64,000 nucleotides of DNA, taken from Ornithinimicrobium faecis. Lineage in GTDB: Bacteria > Actinomycetota > Actinomycetes > Actinomycetales > Dermatophilaceae. Position 1 is the first letter of the stretch; each line of letters begins with the position of its first letter. The notes beneath the pieces are model-generated. The model was given only the letters and a program-made list of their open reading frames with translations, was not told the DNA's origin and did not search any database. A program made the position numbers and the translations under genes. Positions 1-8,941 of the stretch are shown piece by piece. The stretch lies in assembly GCF_023923225.1 (NCBI RefSeq), contig NZ_CP099489.1, positions 3,162,001 to 3,226,000 of the forward strand. The letters are read 5' to 3'.

Positions 1-1149
1 AACCTGGCGACCGGCCAGCAGACTGCGATAGGTGGCCACCCGTTCCTCCCTGTCGCGGGCCCCTGCTGGGTCGCCTCCCAGCGCCCGGATGAATCGCTCC
101 AGGGCGGCATCCACCGAGGGGCCGGGGGTTGGCCCGTAGCCCTGGAAGTCGACGTAGAGCTGACCGTCCGGAAAGTCCGCACGGTGAGCGGCGACCCACG
201 CCACGGCCAGGGCGGTCTTGCCGACTCCGGGCAGCCCCGAGATCAGGGCGTGCCGGTTGGTGCCGTCGGTCAGCGCGGCGTCGAGCAGCTCGAGCGCTCC
301 GTCGCGCCCCACCAGGGGGACGCTGGCGGGCAGCTGTGCCGGGGGCGCCTGCATCGGCTGGACCGTGACGCGTTCGCGACCAGGAGCCGGTGTCTGCGGT
401 GCCTGACCGCTGAGGACAAACTCCTGCATCCGGCGCAGCGGCTCGGAGGGCTCCATCCCGAGCTCATCGACCAGGACCCGTCGGGTCCGGGCATAGACGT
501 CCAGCGCGTCGACCGGCCGGCCCGCCTGGTGCAGCCCCTGCATCAGGCGCACCTGGAGCGGCTCGCGCAGGGGGTGCGCGGCGGCCACCCGCTCGAGATC
601 GGCGAGCACCTCCTGATGGTGCCCGAGACGGATCTCGGCATCGAACAGGATGTCGGTCACGTCGAGGCGGAGCTGCTCCAACCGCTGGGCCTCATCGGTC
701 ACCAGGGGGACGTCCAGGTCGGGATAGGCCGTCCCTCCCCACGGGTCGGCCCACTGTGACAGGGCCTCGCGTGCCAGGCCCGCCCGGGCAGGATCATCGG
801 CAGCGGCTCCCATCGCCCCCTCGACCAGCCGGGCAAACCGGGTGGCGTCCAGCTCGTCGTGCTCGACCTGGAGCAGATAGCCACTGCCGTCCGCCACCAG
901 CCTCTCCGCGCTGTCCAGCTCCTGACGGAACCGGTGGGCGTGCAGGTGCAGCCGGGCAGCCACCCGGACCTGGGGCTGTGGGTCGTCGTCCTGACCTGGC
1001 CACAGTGCCTGCGCCAGCGCGTCATAGGTGACCACGTGGCCGGCCCGAGCGAGCAGCACCCCGAGCATCCTGCGGCGCAGGGCGCCACGGGGCCGCACCC
1101 ATGACTCGCCGGCGCGGTATCCCACGCGGCCCAGAACCTGAAACTCCAT
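1..1149 (-). CDS. SARP/AfsR-family transcriptional regulator with NB-ARC ATPase domain (3' part beyond window)
   Basis: The 383 residues in the window start at an ATG behind GGAGGGG and read into the window edge, so the C-terminus is missing. Residues about 1-95 form the winged-helix DNA-binding domain (MEFQVLGRVGYRAGES start, then an LGVLLARAG helix). Residues about 100-240 form the bacterial transcriptional activation (BTAD) domain with TPR-like helices, including HPLREPLQVRLMQGLHQAGR. After a Pro/Gln linker comes an NB-ARC P-loop, SGLPGVGKTALA. Family knowledge: such SARP regulators activate neighbouring secondary metabolism, export or differentiation genes. The divergent MFS exporter is the obvious candidate target (inference). 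Confidence 0.88.
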   Translation of the reverse strand, partial: MEFQVLGRVGYRAGESWVRPRGALRRRMLGVLLARAGHVVTYDALAQALWPGQDDDPQPQVRVAARLHLHAHRFRQELDSAERLVADGSGYLLQVEHDELDATRFARLVEGAMGAAADDPARAGLAREALSQWADPWGGTAYPDLDVPLVTDEAQRLEQLRLDVTDILFDAEIRLGHHQEVLADLERVAAAHPLREPLQVRLMQGLHQAGRPVDALDVYARTRRVLVDELGMEPSEPLRRMQEFVLSGQAPQTPAPGRERVTVQPMQAPPAQLPASVPLVGRDGALELLDAALTDGTNRHALISGLPGVGKTALAVAWVAAHRADFPDGQLYVDFQGYGPTPGPSVDAALERFIRALGGDPAGARDREERVATYRSLLAGRQV

Positions 1150-1162
1150 CTCACCCCTCCGC

Positions 1163-1175
1163 CTATCGACGATAG
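1163..1175. promoter_or_regulatory. 13-bp palindrome in the divergent regulator/exporter promoter region
   Basis: CTATCGACGATAG is a perfect 6-1-6 inverted repeat. It lies 14 nt upstream of the AfsR-like start codon and 59 nt before the MFS start. It is a plausible operator that could serve both genes. SARPs usually bind direct repeats, so another factor may use it. Confidence 0.4.
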
Positions 1176-1234
1176 CCCTCCCCCAGCGTGCGTGCGAGCG
1201 GATTGAAAGAACGAGGAAAGGTGGGGCGATCACG

Positions 1235-2653
1235 ATGCTGGCCATGGGAATCACGACAACGGGGGTGCCACCGCGCGCCCTCACCCGGTGGCAGGTCCAC
1301 GGGGTCTGTCTCGTCATGTTCATCGAGGGGCTCAGCTCCTCGAGCATCAATGTCCAGGTCGCGGCCGTGCGGGCCGACCTGGCACCCGGCCCGGTCGGGT
1401 TGCAACTGGTGGCCTCGACCTTCCTGGTCGCGTATGCCGCCCTGCTGCTCCCGGCCGGGCGCCTCGCGGACTGGCTGGATCGTCGCAAGGTCTTCCTGGT
1501 CGGCCTCACCCTGTTCGCCCTGGGCAGCCTGCTCGGCACCCTGGCCCCCTCCGTCTGGTTGCTTGTCCTCGCCCGGCTGCTGCAGGGAGCCGGAGCCGCC
1601 CTCACCGCACCCGCCGCACTCGGACTGATCACTGCGCCGTTGCCGCAGGGGCCCGAGCGCAACCGCCTGGTGGCGCTGTATGGCGCGCTCGGTGCGGTGG
1701 GGTTCTCCACCGGGCTGGTCCTCCCGGGATTCCTGGTGGCGCACCTCGGGTGGCGCAGCAGTTTTGCGGTGCTGCTCCCCTTTGTCCTCCTGGTCCTGCT
1801 GCTGACCTGGCGGGTCCCCGCGGCCCCCGCCGATGACGTCGACCGGTCCTCCCAGCGACCCGACTGGTGGGGCACGATCGCCCTGCTGGCCCTGATCGGC
1901 GGTGGCACCTGGTGGCTCGGCGCCCTCCGGCAGCTGTCCGTCACGACTGTCCTGGCGAGCCTGTTGGTGCTGACCTGTCTGGCTGGCGTCGTGCTCGCCC
2001 GTCGGCACCTCACCCTGCCCCCCGGCGTGTTGGTCCCGCCCGTGCGGCGGTCGATGATCGCCATCGGTGCTGCCTCCGCAGGGATGCTCGCGGCCATCTA
2101 TCTGCTGACCCTGGCCCTGCAGGACTGGCACGACCTGGATGCCTTCACGGTCGGGCTGCTGATCCTGCCCCAGCCAGCGTGCTTTGCCCTGCTGGCACGC
2201 TGTGGCTCGGTGTGGGTGAGCCGCTCGGGGAGCACAGCGCCGATGGTCACGGGGATGGCACTGATCGCGGGCGCGACCGCTGCCCTCGCGCTGCCCGACT
2301 CCGGGCGGCCACCGACACTGCTGGTTCTGCTGGCCATGGCAGGGGTGGGGGCCGGCCTGGCGCTGCTCTTCCCCGCCGCCTCCGTCGGGGCCATCAACGC
2401 CACCCCCGAGCGGCTGCGCAGCAGCACCGCAGCAGTGCTGACGACGGCCCAGAACCTCGGTGGCAGCGGCGGTCTCGCCCTGGTCACCGCGCTGGCGCTG
2501 GTGCCGGACGCCAACAGTCCCGGCAGCCTGTCCGCGCCGATGGCGGTGTGTGCGCTGATGGTCGCCCTCGGGTTGGGCGCCGTGGCCCTCAGCCTGCGGG
2601 GCCACCCCCACGGTGTGCACCGTCGCGTGGCACGTCAGGCAGTGGACTCATGA
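1235..2653 (+). CDS. MFS transporter (DHA2-like drug exporter)
   Basis: A 472-residue polytopic protein with about 12-14 hydrophobic segments. It has an MFS motif-A-like loop, GRLADWLDRRKV, after TM2, and LARLLQGAGAALTAPAALG in TM4-5, which matches the drug:H+ antiporter motif C region. It probably effluxes a small molecule across the cytoplasmic membrane. It diverges from the SARP regulator, and its stop overlaps the start of the HAD gene (ATGA), so the two form an operon. The ATG at 1247 is an alternative start; a GAGGAAAGG stretch lies upstream. The substrate cannot be read from the sequence. Confidence 0.85.
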   Translation: MLAMGITTTGVPPRALTRWQVHGVCLVMFIEGLSSSSINVQVAAVRADLAPGPVGLQLVASTFLVAYAALLLPAGRLADWLDRRKVFLVGLTLFALGSLLGTLAPSVWLLVLARLLQGAGAALTAPAALGLITAPLPQGPERNRLVALYGALGAVGFSTGLVLPGFLVAHLGWRSSFAVLLPFVLLVLLLTWRVPAAPADDVDRSSQRPDWWGTIALLALIGGGTWWLGALRQLSVTTVLASLLVLTCLAGVVLARRHLTLPPGVLVPPVRRSMIAIGAASAGMLAAIYLLTLALQDWHDLDAFTVGLLILPQPACFALLARCGSVWVSRSGSTAPMVTGMALIAGATAALALPDSGRPPTLLVLLAMAGVGAGLALLFPAASVGAINATPERLRSSTAAVLTTAQNLGGSGGLALVTALALVPDANSPGSLSAPMAVCALMVALGLGAVALSLRGHPHGVHRRVARQAVDS

Positions 2654-3444
2654 CGCGCCTCGAGACGATGTCGCAGACGCTGGTCGTCGCCGACCTGGAC
2701 GGGACCCTGACCTTCACCGAGGACCCGCCAGAGCCAGCAGTGATGGCCGCCTGGGACCGCCTCACGAGCATCCGGGGAGTGCGCATGGCGGTGGCGACCG
2801 CACGGGCACCGGTGTTCGTGCGCAACTGGTTCCGACACCGTCTGCAGCACACCGACGCGGTCTGCTGCAATGGCGCGCTCGTGCTGCCCGCCGGTGGCCC
2901 GGCGTCTCCCTGGGCGCTGCCTGTGCCGGCTGTGCACCAGGTCACCCGACAACTCGCGAGCACAGCGGTGAGCTATCGCGTCGACTACGGCGAGCACTTC
3001 GTCGCGCGGGGACCGGACGTGATGCCCTGGATGCTCGACGCCCACCGCAGGGAACTGGCACCGGACGTGGCGCCGCGCTGCGACGGGGTCGTGCGGATGC
3101 TGGTGTCGTGCAGCAAGGCCGCCCAACAGGCCACGGCCGGCCTGTCTGGCGTGACCGTGATCCCGCACTCCACCGGGGACGCCGACGTCGTGGCGACCGG
3201 GGTGGGCAAAGAGGCTGCGGTGGCCACGCTGCGTCGAGGGGGCGAGCAGATGATCGCCCTCGGCAACGACGAGAACGACCGGGGGCTGCTGCAGGCAGCC
3301 GATGCGGCCTACGTCGTGGGAACGCGTCTGACGGATCTCGACGCCGCACCGCACGTGCGCCGGGTCCCGGCTGGCACACCCCCGGTGGCCGGCTTGCTCA
3401 CCGACCTGGCCGACTCCCTGGCCCGGCGCGCTGTCCCGGCCTGA
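2650..3444 (+). CDS. HAD-superfamily hydrolase (Cof/SPP-like phosphatase)
   Basis: A 264-residue HAD hydrolase. Motif I, VADLDGTLT, sits near residue 13, and the distal motif IALGNDENDRGLLQAAD near the C-terminus matches the GDxxND-type motif IV of subfamily IIB. Expected activity is Mg-dependent dephosphorylation of a sugar phosphate or similar metabolite in the cytoplasm. Its ATG overlaps the stop of the MFS gene (ATGA), indicating translational coupling. M7 (2668) is an alternative start that would trim the protein to just before motif I. Confidence 0.85.
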   Translation: MTRLETMSQTLVVADLDGTLTFTEDPPEPAVMAAWDRLTSIRGVRMAVATARAPVFVRNWFRHRLQHTDAVCCNGALVLPAGGPASPWALPVPAVHQVTRQLASTAVSYRVDYGEHFVARGPDVMPWMLDAHRRELAPDVAPRCDGVVRMLVSCSKAAQQATAGLSGVTVIPHSTGDADVVATGVGKEAAVATLRRGGEQMIALGNDENDRGLLQAADAAYVVGTRLTDLDAAPHVRRVPAGTPPVAGLLTDLADSLARRAVPA

Positions 3445-3460
3445 GTCCGACGCGTGCGGA

Positions 3461-3507
3461 GACCGGTCGCTGGTGGCTGCGCAGGGGGCAGTCACCAGTG
3501 ACCGGTC
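3461..3507. terminator. Long hairpin between convergent HAD and YeiH genes
   Basis: GACCGGTCGCTGGTG at 3461-3475 pairs with CACCAGTGACCGGTC at 3493-3507 with one mismatch. The pairing continues inward (CTGC/GCAG) to a stem of about 20 bp with a 7-nt loop. It overlaps the stop codon of the minus-strand gene. No T tract follows, so it probably acts as a bidirectional actinobacterial-type terminator. Confidence 0.6.
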
Positions 3508-4490
3508 AGGCGCATCAGCACCAGGCTGCTGGTCGCCACGAGCACCCACAGCACGCCTCCCAGAGCCAATGGGCGCCACCCGGCCTCGCGCACCGCCGCC
3601 ACCGGGGTGGTCAGACCGATCGCGGTCAGCGCCACCGTCGTCAGATAGCCGGCCAGCACGTGCACCGGCTCGGTCCAGGACTGCGGCACCACCCCCAACG
3701 AGGTTGCCGCGGCAGCCAGCAGAAAGAGGACCAGGAACGTGGGGACCAGCTTGTGCCACGGCATACGGTCGCCGTCGTTGCTCTCCCGCCTGGCCCGGGC
3801 CACGGAGTGGCCGATCGCGATCGGGACGATCATCAGCGTCCGGGTCAGCTTGACAACGATGGCGTAGGACGTGGCGACGGCACCGTAGATCGTGGCGGCG
3901 GCGACCACCGAGGAGGTGTCGTTGATGGCGGTGCCGGCCCACAGACCGAAACCCTCCTGGGACAGCCCCAACGCATAGCCGAGCACGGGGAAGAGCAGCA
4001 CGGCCAGGGCGTTGTAGACGAAGATCACCGCCACGGACACGGCGACGGCGGCCCCAGCGGCTCCCGTGACCGCGCTGATCGTGGCGATCGCCGACGCCCC
4101 ACAGATGCCGGTGCCCACGGTGACCAGGGTGCGGATGTCGTCGGCCACCCCGAGCCAGCGCCCCACCAGCGGGCCGGCGAGCAGGGCCAGGACGAGGGTG
4201 CCCAGCATCACGGGGAGGGTGTCCAGGCCGATCCGGGCCACCTGGCCCAGTGACAGGCCAAGGCCCAAGAGCACCACGGCCGCCTGCAGCACCTTCTTGG
4301 CCGCGAACCCCGTGCCCGGGGCGAGGGCCGGACGAGGGCCCAGCAGGGTCCCCACGACCAACCCGAGGAGTATGCCGAGGACCGGGCCCCCGATGACCGG
4401 GACCTGGGTGCCGATCAGGTGGGCGATCAACCCCAGGCCTGCGGCCAGGGCGAGCCCGGGCACCAGGGCGAGCGGACCTGCTCTGGTCAC
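3492..4490 (-). CDS. YeiH/UPF0324 family putative sulfate exporter
   Basis: A 332-residue protein with about 10 hydrophobic segments. It carries the family hallmarks VIGGPVLGILLGLVVG near the N-terminus, a GICGASAIATISA loop and a GLWAGTAINDTSSVVAAA segment, typical of Cons_hypoth698 (UPF0324) proteins. Some members have been linked to sulfur-anion or taurine-derived sulfite export; the substrate here is unknown. It follows the channel-like gene with a 4-bp ATGA overlap (4487-4490), so the two are co-transcribed. Confidence 0.85.
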   Translation of the reverse strand: MTRAGPLALVPGLALAAGLGLIAHLIGTQVPVIGGPVLGILLGLVVGTLLGPRPALAPGTGFAAKKVLQAAVVLLGLGLSLGQVARIGLDTLPVMLGTLVLALLAGPLVGRWLGVADDIRTLVTVGTGICGASAIATISAVTGAAGAAVAVSVAVIFVYNALAVLLFPVLGYALGLSQEGFGLWAGTAINDTSSVVAAATIYGAVATSYAIVVKLTRTLMIVPIAIGHSVARARRESNDGDRMPWHKLVPTFLVLFLLAAAATSLGVVPQSWTEPVHVLAGYLTTVALTAIGLTTPVAAVREAGWRPLALGGVLWVLVATSSLVLMRLTGHW

Positions 4491-5191
4491 CGCCGGAACT
4501 TGATCATGGTGAGGCCGAGCAGCCGGGCCACCACCAGCGCCATGTAGTTCAACCCGGCCAGCATCTGGAGCATCAGCACCGCTCGGGCATGCCCCGCGTC
4601 GGGCCCCGGGCTGATGTCAGACAGGCCGGTGTTGGTCAGCGTGGTGAAGGACAGGAAGAGCAGGTCCATCCAGGACAGTGGCCCCTCGTGGCCCGTGTGG
4701 ATATAGGAGCCGGGCCAGATGACCTGCACGATGCCGTGAGTGTAGGCAAAAGCCCAGGCCAGCACGGTGAAGCAGGCACCGGTGGCGAACAGCTCGTCGC
4801 GCGAGACCCAGGCGTCAGCGAACATGTAGCGCAGCAGCGAGATGGCCGTGTAGAAGTAGAAGGTCCCGTGAAAGACGTAACTGGTCAGCAGGACGCCCTC
4901 ATGAGTGGGAAAGACAGCCTCCACGATCGTCATGACGAACACCGGGGCACCGAGCACGATCGCCACCCGCCGGGTCGCCGGCGTCTTGTTAACCGCGAGC
5001 ACGGCAATCGCCAGGACGATCAGCCCGAAGGCGGACAACAAGGTCCTGCCCAGACCACCCTGGTCGGTGAACGGGAAGACCAGCACGCCCAGCAGCTGCA
5101 CGGCCAGCAGCACGGCCGACGGGTGATCCCGCAGACCAGACAGCCAGCGCTGCGGCCTGCTCTGCCCGGCGGCACCGGCGTAGGTGAACAC
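4487..5191 (-). CDS. Integral membrane protein with two-TM ion-channel-like pore domain
   Basis: A 234-residue protein. The N-terminal two thirds hold about four to five hydrophobic helices. The C-terminus has a pore-helix/selectivity-filter layout, FLSFTTLTNTGLSDISP, followed by a final TM (LMLQMLAGLNYMALVVARLLG). It aligns in position with the K+ channel signature (TxTTVGYGDxxP), but the filter reads TNTGLSD. Whether it conducts K+ is therefore uncertain. It is translationally coupled to the downstream YeiH-type permease. Upstream it is separated from ftsK, which ends at 5203. Confidence 0.7.
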   Translation of the reverse strand: MFTYAGAAGQSRPQRWLSGLRDHPSAVLLAVQLLGVLVFPFTDQGGLGRTLLSAFGLIVLAIAVLAVNKTPATRRVAIVLGAPVFVMTIVEAVFPTHEGVLLTSYVFHGTFYFYTAISLLRYMFADAWVSRDELFATGACFTVLAWAFAYTHGIVQVIWPGSYIHTGHEGPLSWMDLLFLSFTTLTNTGLSDISPGPDAGHARAVLMLQMLAGLNYMALVVARLLGLTMIKFRR

Positions 5192-5202
5192 GGGGGGTGA
5201 CT

Positions 5203-8061
5203 CTACTCGCGCCCGGTCAGCGCCCAGGCATCCTCGGAGTCTTCCTCGGCCGACGCGTAGTCCGCGTCGTCGGAGTCGGCCAGCGGGTCGGCATACTGCT
5301 GCGGTGCCGGTGCGGCAGGCTCGCCCTCGTCGACCTCGACGACATCGTCGTCCTGCCCCAGACCCGGCTCCGCCTCGGGCGGAGGCTCCTGGCCCTGCAA
5401 CAGCGCCAGGGTCACCTCCAGGTCGTCGTGCTTGACCAGCACGTCACGGGCCTTGCTGCCCTCGGACGGCCCGACAATCCCCCGGGACTCCATCAGGTCC
5501 ATCAGCCGGCCTGCCTTGGCAAACCCGACCCGCAGCTTGCGCTGCAGCATCGAGGTGGACCCGAACTGGGTCGTGATGACCTGCTCGGCAGCCTGCAGCA
5601 GCAGGTCGAGGTCGTCGCCGATGTCCTCGTCCACCATCTTCTTGGCCGGCGCGACGGTCACATCCTCGCGATAGACCGGCTTGAGCTGGTCAGTGACGTG
5701 CTTGACCACGCCCTCGATCTCGGACTCGGCGACCCAGGCGCCCTGCACGCGCATCGTCTTCGACGCCCCCATCGGCAGGAACAGGGCATCGCCCTGCCCG
5801 ATCAACTTCTCGGCACCAGGCTGGTCGAGCACGACGCGGCTGTCGGTGACTGAGGACGTCGCGAACGCCATCCGGGAGGGCACGTTGGCCTTGATCAGAC
5901 CGGTGACCACGTCGACCGACGGACGCTGGGTCGCCAGCACCAGGTGGATGCCGGCGGCGCGGGCGAGCTGGGTGATCCGGACGACCGACTCCTCGACGTC
6001 CCGGGGGGCGACCATCATCAGGTCGGCGAGCTCGTCCACCACGACCAGCAGGTAGGGGTAGGGCTGCATGACCCGCTCGGACCCCGCTGGCGGTGTGACT
6101 TTTCCGGCGCGGATCGCCTTGTTGAAGTCGTCGATGTGCTTGAACCCGAAGGCCGACAGGTCGTCGTAGCGGGTGTCCATCTCCTTGACCACCCAGGCCA
6201 GCGCCTCGGCTGCCTTCTTGGGGTTGGTGATGATCGGCGTGATCAGGTGTGGGATGCCCTCGTAGGCCGTCAGCTCGACCCGCTTGGGGTCCACCAGGAC
6301 CATGCGGACCTCGTCGGGCGTGGACCGCATCAGGATCGAGGTGATCATCGAGTTGATGAAACTCGACTTGCCCGACCCGGTCGCGCCGGCGACCAACAGG
6401 TGCGGCATCTTGGCCAGGTTGGCGATGACATAGCCACCCTCAACGTCCTTGCCGACGCCCATCACCATCGGATGGGTGTTGTTGCGGGCCGCGTTGGAGC
6501 GCAGCACGTCTCCGAGAGAGACGTTCTCCCGGTCGGTGTTGGGGATCTCCACACCGACGGCCGACTTCCCCGGGATCGGCGACAGGATGCGCACATCGGC
6601 CGAGGCCACGGAGTAGGAGATGTTCTTGGACAGGGCAGTGACCCGCTCGACCTTGACGCCCGGGCCAAGCTCGACCTCATAGCGCGTGACCGTCGGACCA
6701 CGCATGAAGCCGGTCACCTGGGCATCGACCCCGAAGTCGTCGAGCACGCCGGTCAGCGCCTCGACGACCTTGTCGTTGGCAGCCGAGCGCGACTTGTGTG
6801 GCGCACCCTCGACCAGCAGCGCGTTGTCCGGGAGCGTGTAGGTGACGTCGCCGGCGAGCATGAGCTGCTCGACGCGCTGCGGCAGCGGCGTCGTGGGCGG
6901 CGCCTCCAGCGTCTCCTTGTGGGGGACCTTACTGGGGTCTGGGCGCTTCTGCCCGGGCCGCAGGATCGGCTGGGTGTCGTCCGGACCAGCCTTCGGGGCC
7001 GCTGTGGCGGGCTTGTCGCCCGCTGTGGCGTCGGCGGCGGGCTTGGCGGACTCTGCCTCGCTCGCCTCCTCGCGCTGCTTGCGGGCGTAAGCCCGGGCAC
7101 GCAGCGACTTGGCCGAGCCCGGCTGCACCTCGGCCGCCTGCTCGAAGGCCTCGTCCCCGTCGCGCTCCCCGGGCACCTCGGTCCGGCGACGACGCTTGGG
7201 GCGCGGTGCCTCGTCATAGTCCGAGTCGGACGTCGAGGAGGTCTCGAACAGGGCCGCCTCGGCGTCACGCAGTCGCTGCGGGATCCGGTGGACCGGCGTG
7301 GCGGTGATGACCAGGATGCCAAAGAAGGCCAACAGGGTCAGCAGCGCGATGGTGCCGTAGGTCGTCAGGGCAGCGGTGATCGGGCTGGCCACGATGAACC
7401 CGACGATGCCGCCGGCGTTCTGCAGGGCAGCCTGGCCCTCGCTGTAGTCGGGCGATCCGAGCGCGACGTGGGTCAGACCGGCGGCTGCCAGCCCCAGGGC
7501 CAGCGTGCCGACGGCCATGCGGTTGTTGGCGGCGACGCTGGCCGGCGCGCGCAGCAGTCGGATCGCGAACAGGAAGAGCACGATCGGCAGGGCGAGGCCC
7601 ACGCGACCGAAGGTCCCCGCCACCACGGCGTGGATGGCGTCGCCGAGGGCGCCCTGCAGGTTCCACCACTCCCGGATCGCCACGATGACCGCCAGCGCCA
7701 GGAGCAGGAAACCCCACCCGTCGCGTCGGTGGTCCGGCTTGTCGCCCTCAGTGCTGGTGCCCATCGACCGGACCGCTCCTCCTGCCATCGTTGCCACGCC
7801 CATCCAGGTGCCTCGGGCCATCCGCCACGGAAGTGGTGGCTGCCCGGCAGCACGGCGGGGCTGACTGTTGCGCTTGCCCTTGCTGGCCGGGGCTTGCTTG
7901 CTGCCCTTGCTGCGGGCGGCGCTGCCGCGCGCCGGGGTCTGGCCCGAGCGGGCTCGCCCCGTCGCGCTGGTCGCGTTCGTGCGGGTCCCCGAGGACGACC
8001 TGCTGGCGCTCCCGGCCTTCGTGCTGCCGGAGCGAGGTTTGGTCGTCGCAGTGTTTGCCAC
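5203..8061 (-). CDS. ftsK: DNA translocase FtsK
   Basis: About 952 residues from a GTG at 8061. A basic Ser/Thr/Lys-rich N-terminal tail is followed by four TM segments (around residues 110-260) and a charged linker. The RecA-like motor has Walker A GATGSGKSSFINS and Walker B YLLVVVDELADLMM. The C-terminal winged-helix gamma domain (QRKLRVGFAKAGRLMDLMESRGIVG) reads KOPS-type sites. The protein pumps chromosome ends through the division septum and activates XerCD. An upstream in-frame GTG at 8154 would add 31 residues that look non-coding, so the inner start is preferred. The C-terminal tail is strongly acidic. Confidence 0.95.
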   Translation of the reverse strand: MANTATTKPRSGSTKAGSASRSSSGTRTNATSATGRARSGQTPARGSAARSKGSKQAPASKGKRNSQPRRAAGQPPLPWRMARGTWMGVATMAGGAVRSMGTSTEGDKPDHRRDGWGFLLLALAVIVAIREWWNLQGALGDAIHAVVAGTFGRVGLALPIVLFLFAIRLLRAPASVAANNRMAVGTLALGLAAAGLTHVALGSPDYSEGQAALQNAGGIVGFIVASPITAALTTYGTIALLTLLAFFGILVITATPVHRIPQRLRDAEAALFETSSTSDSDYDEAPRPKRRRRTEVPGERDGDEAFEQAAEVQPGSAKSLRARAYARKQREEASEAESAKPAADATAGDKPATAAPKAGPDDTQPILRPGQKRPDPSKVPHKETLEAPPTTPLPQRVEQLMLAGDVTYTLPDNALLVEGAPHKSRSAANDKVVEALTGVLDDFGVDAQVTGFMRGPTVTRYEVELGPGVKVERVTALSKNISYSVASADVRILSPIPGKSAVGVEIPNTDRENVSLGDVLRSNAARNNTHPMVMGVGKDVEGGYVIANLAKMPHLLVAGATGSGKSSFINSMITSILMRSTPDEVRMVLVDPKRVELTAYEGIPHLITPIITNPKKAAEALAWVVKEMDTRYDDLSAFGFKHIDDFNKAIRAGKVTPPAGSERVMQPYPYLLVVVDELADLMMVAPRDVEESVVRITQLARAAGIHLVLATQRPSVDVVTGLIKANVPSRMAFATSSVTDSRVVLDQPGAEKLIGQGDALFLPMGASKTMRVQGAWVAESEIEGVVKHVTDQLKPVYREDVTVAPAKKMVDEDIGDDLDLLLQAAEQVITTQFGSTSMLQRKLRVGFAKAGRLMDLMESRGIVGPSEGSKARDVLVKHDDLEVTLALLQGQEPPPEAEPGLGQDDDVVEVDEGEPAAPAPQQYADPLADSDDADYASAEEDSEDAWALTGRE

Positions 8062-8228
8062 CCTGGCACGGTACTTGACTTTCACGTGCGTATCACGCGT
8101 CACACGCGCAGGGGGGCCGATCCGGCGCGCAGGTGGCACCACCGCACACGACACCTGACGGGCTGCTCGTCTAGTTCACGGGTTGACAGTCCGCAGTGAG
8201 CAAGCTCTGGGCTTGCTCTCACTTGTTG

Positions 8229-8269
8229 TCAATGACATTGATTGATAATGCCCTGAGTCAAGGTATACT
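8229..8269 (+). promoter_or_regulatory. satD promoter with 13-bp operator-like palindrome
   Basis: TTGATA (8242-8247) and TATACT (8264-8269), with a 16-bp spacer, form a good sigma-A promoter. The predicted start site falls on the A of the ATG at 8276, giving a leaderless mRNA. The perfect 6-1-6 palindrome TCAATGACATTGA (8229-8241) abuts the -35 box, where a repressor would block polymerase. Confidence 0.65.
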
Positions 8270-8275
8270 CTTGGC

Positions 8276-8941
8276 ATGGCATCAGAGGTTGCGCCCCGCC
8301 CGCTCGCCGCCTTTCTCGGCGACGTCATCGGCTCCCGCGCCTCCAGTGACCGCAAGGGCCTGCACGACACCCTCACCTCCGCCCTCGCCACCGTGAGCGC
8401 CGAGGTCGACACCGTCGACGACATCCAGGTGACGGCGGGCGACGAGTTCCAGGGCACCTTCGCCAATGTCGGTGAGGCGCTGTATGCCGCACTCCTCCTC
8501 CGCCTGCGCCTGACCCCTCACATCGATGTCCGGATCGGCGTGGGCTGGGGCGATGTGACAGTGCTGGACGCCGCGCACGGCACGCAGGACGGTCCGGCCT
8601 GGTGGGCCGCGCGGGCCGCCATCGAGTGGATCGAGAAGCAGCAGGCGAGCGCTGGCTGGCAGAGCGTGCGCACGGCCTATCGGCGCGCCGACATCATCGG
8701 CGACACCCTCCCCGGCCCGACGCCCGAGGCGGTCAGCGCCGCCCTGCTCTGTCAGGACCATCTGATGGGCTTGCTGGACGAGCGGTCGAGACACATCCTG
8801 GAGGGGCTCATGCACGGTCAGACTCAGGTGAAACTGGCGGAGGAGCTCGGCCTCACCCGCCAGGCAGTCAATCAACGGCGCAAGCAGGACGGGTTGGCGA
8901 TCCTGGTCGCCGCGGCCGAGAGCCTGCGGACCCTCGAGTGA
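8276..8941 (+). CDS. SatD family protein with C-terminal helix-turn-helix
   Basis: A 221-residue SatD-family protein. The N-terminal part starts LAAFLGDVIGSRASSDR and contains VTAGDEFQGTF, both characteristic of the family. Residues about 165-200 form a sigma-70 region 4/HTH-like unit (GLMHGQTQVKLAEELGLTRQ) that could bind DNA. Family knowledge: sat genes were named for secretion and acid tolerance in streptococci; the biochemical function is not established. The ATG is leaderless relative to the TATACT box, and the stop overlaps the next gene's GTG (GTGA). Autoregulation through the upstream palindrome is inferred. Confidence 0.8.
   Translation: MASEVAPRPLAAFLGDVIGSRASSDRKGLHDTLTSALATVSAEVDTVDDIQVTAGDEFQGTFANVGEALYAALLLRLRLTPHIDVRIGVGWGDVTVLDAAHGTQDGPAWWAARAAIEWIEKQQASAGWQSVRTAYRRADIIGDTLPGPTPEAVSAALLCQDHLMGLLDERSRHILEGLMHGQTQVKLAEELGLTRQAVNQRRKQDGLAILVAAAESLRTLE

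Noticed and set aside
5944..8199. Long open frame opposite ftsK
   Set aside because: Same kind of GC-driven antisense frame; His/Asp/Gly/Val-rich, without motifs or a ribosome-binding site.
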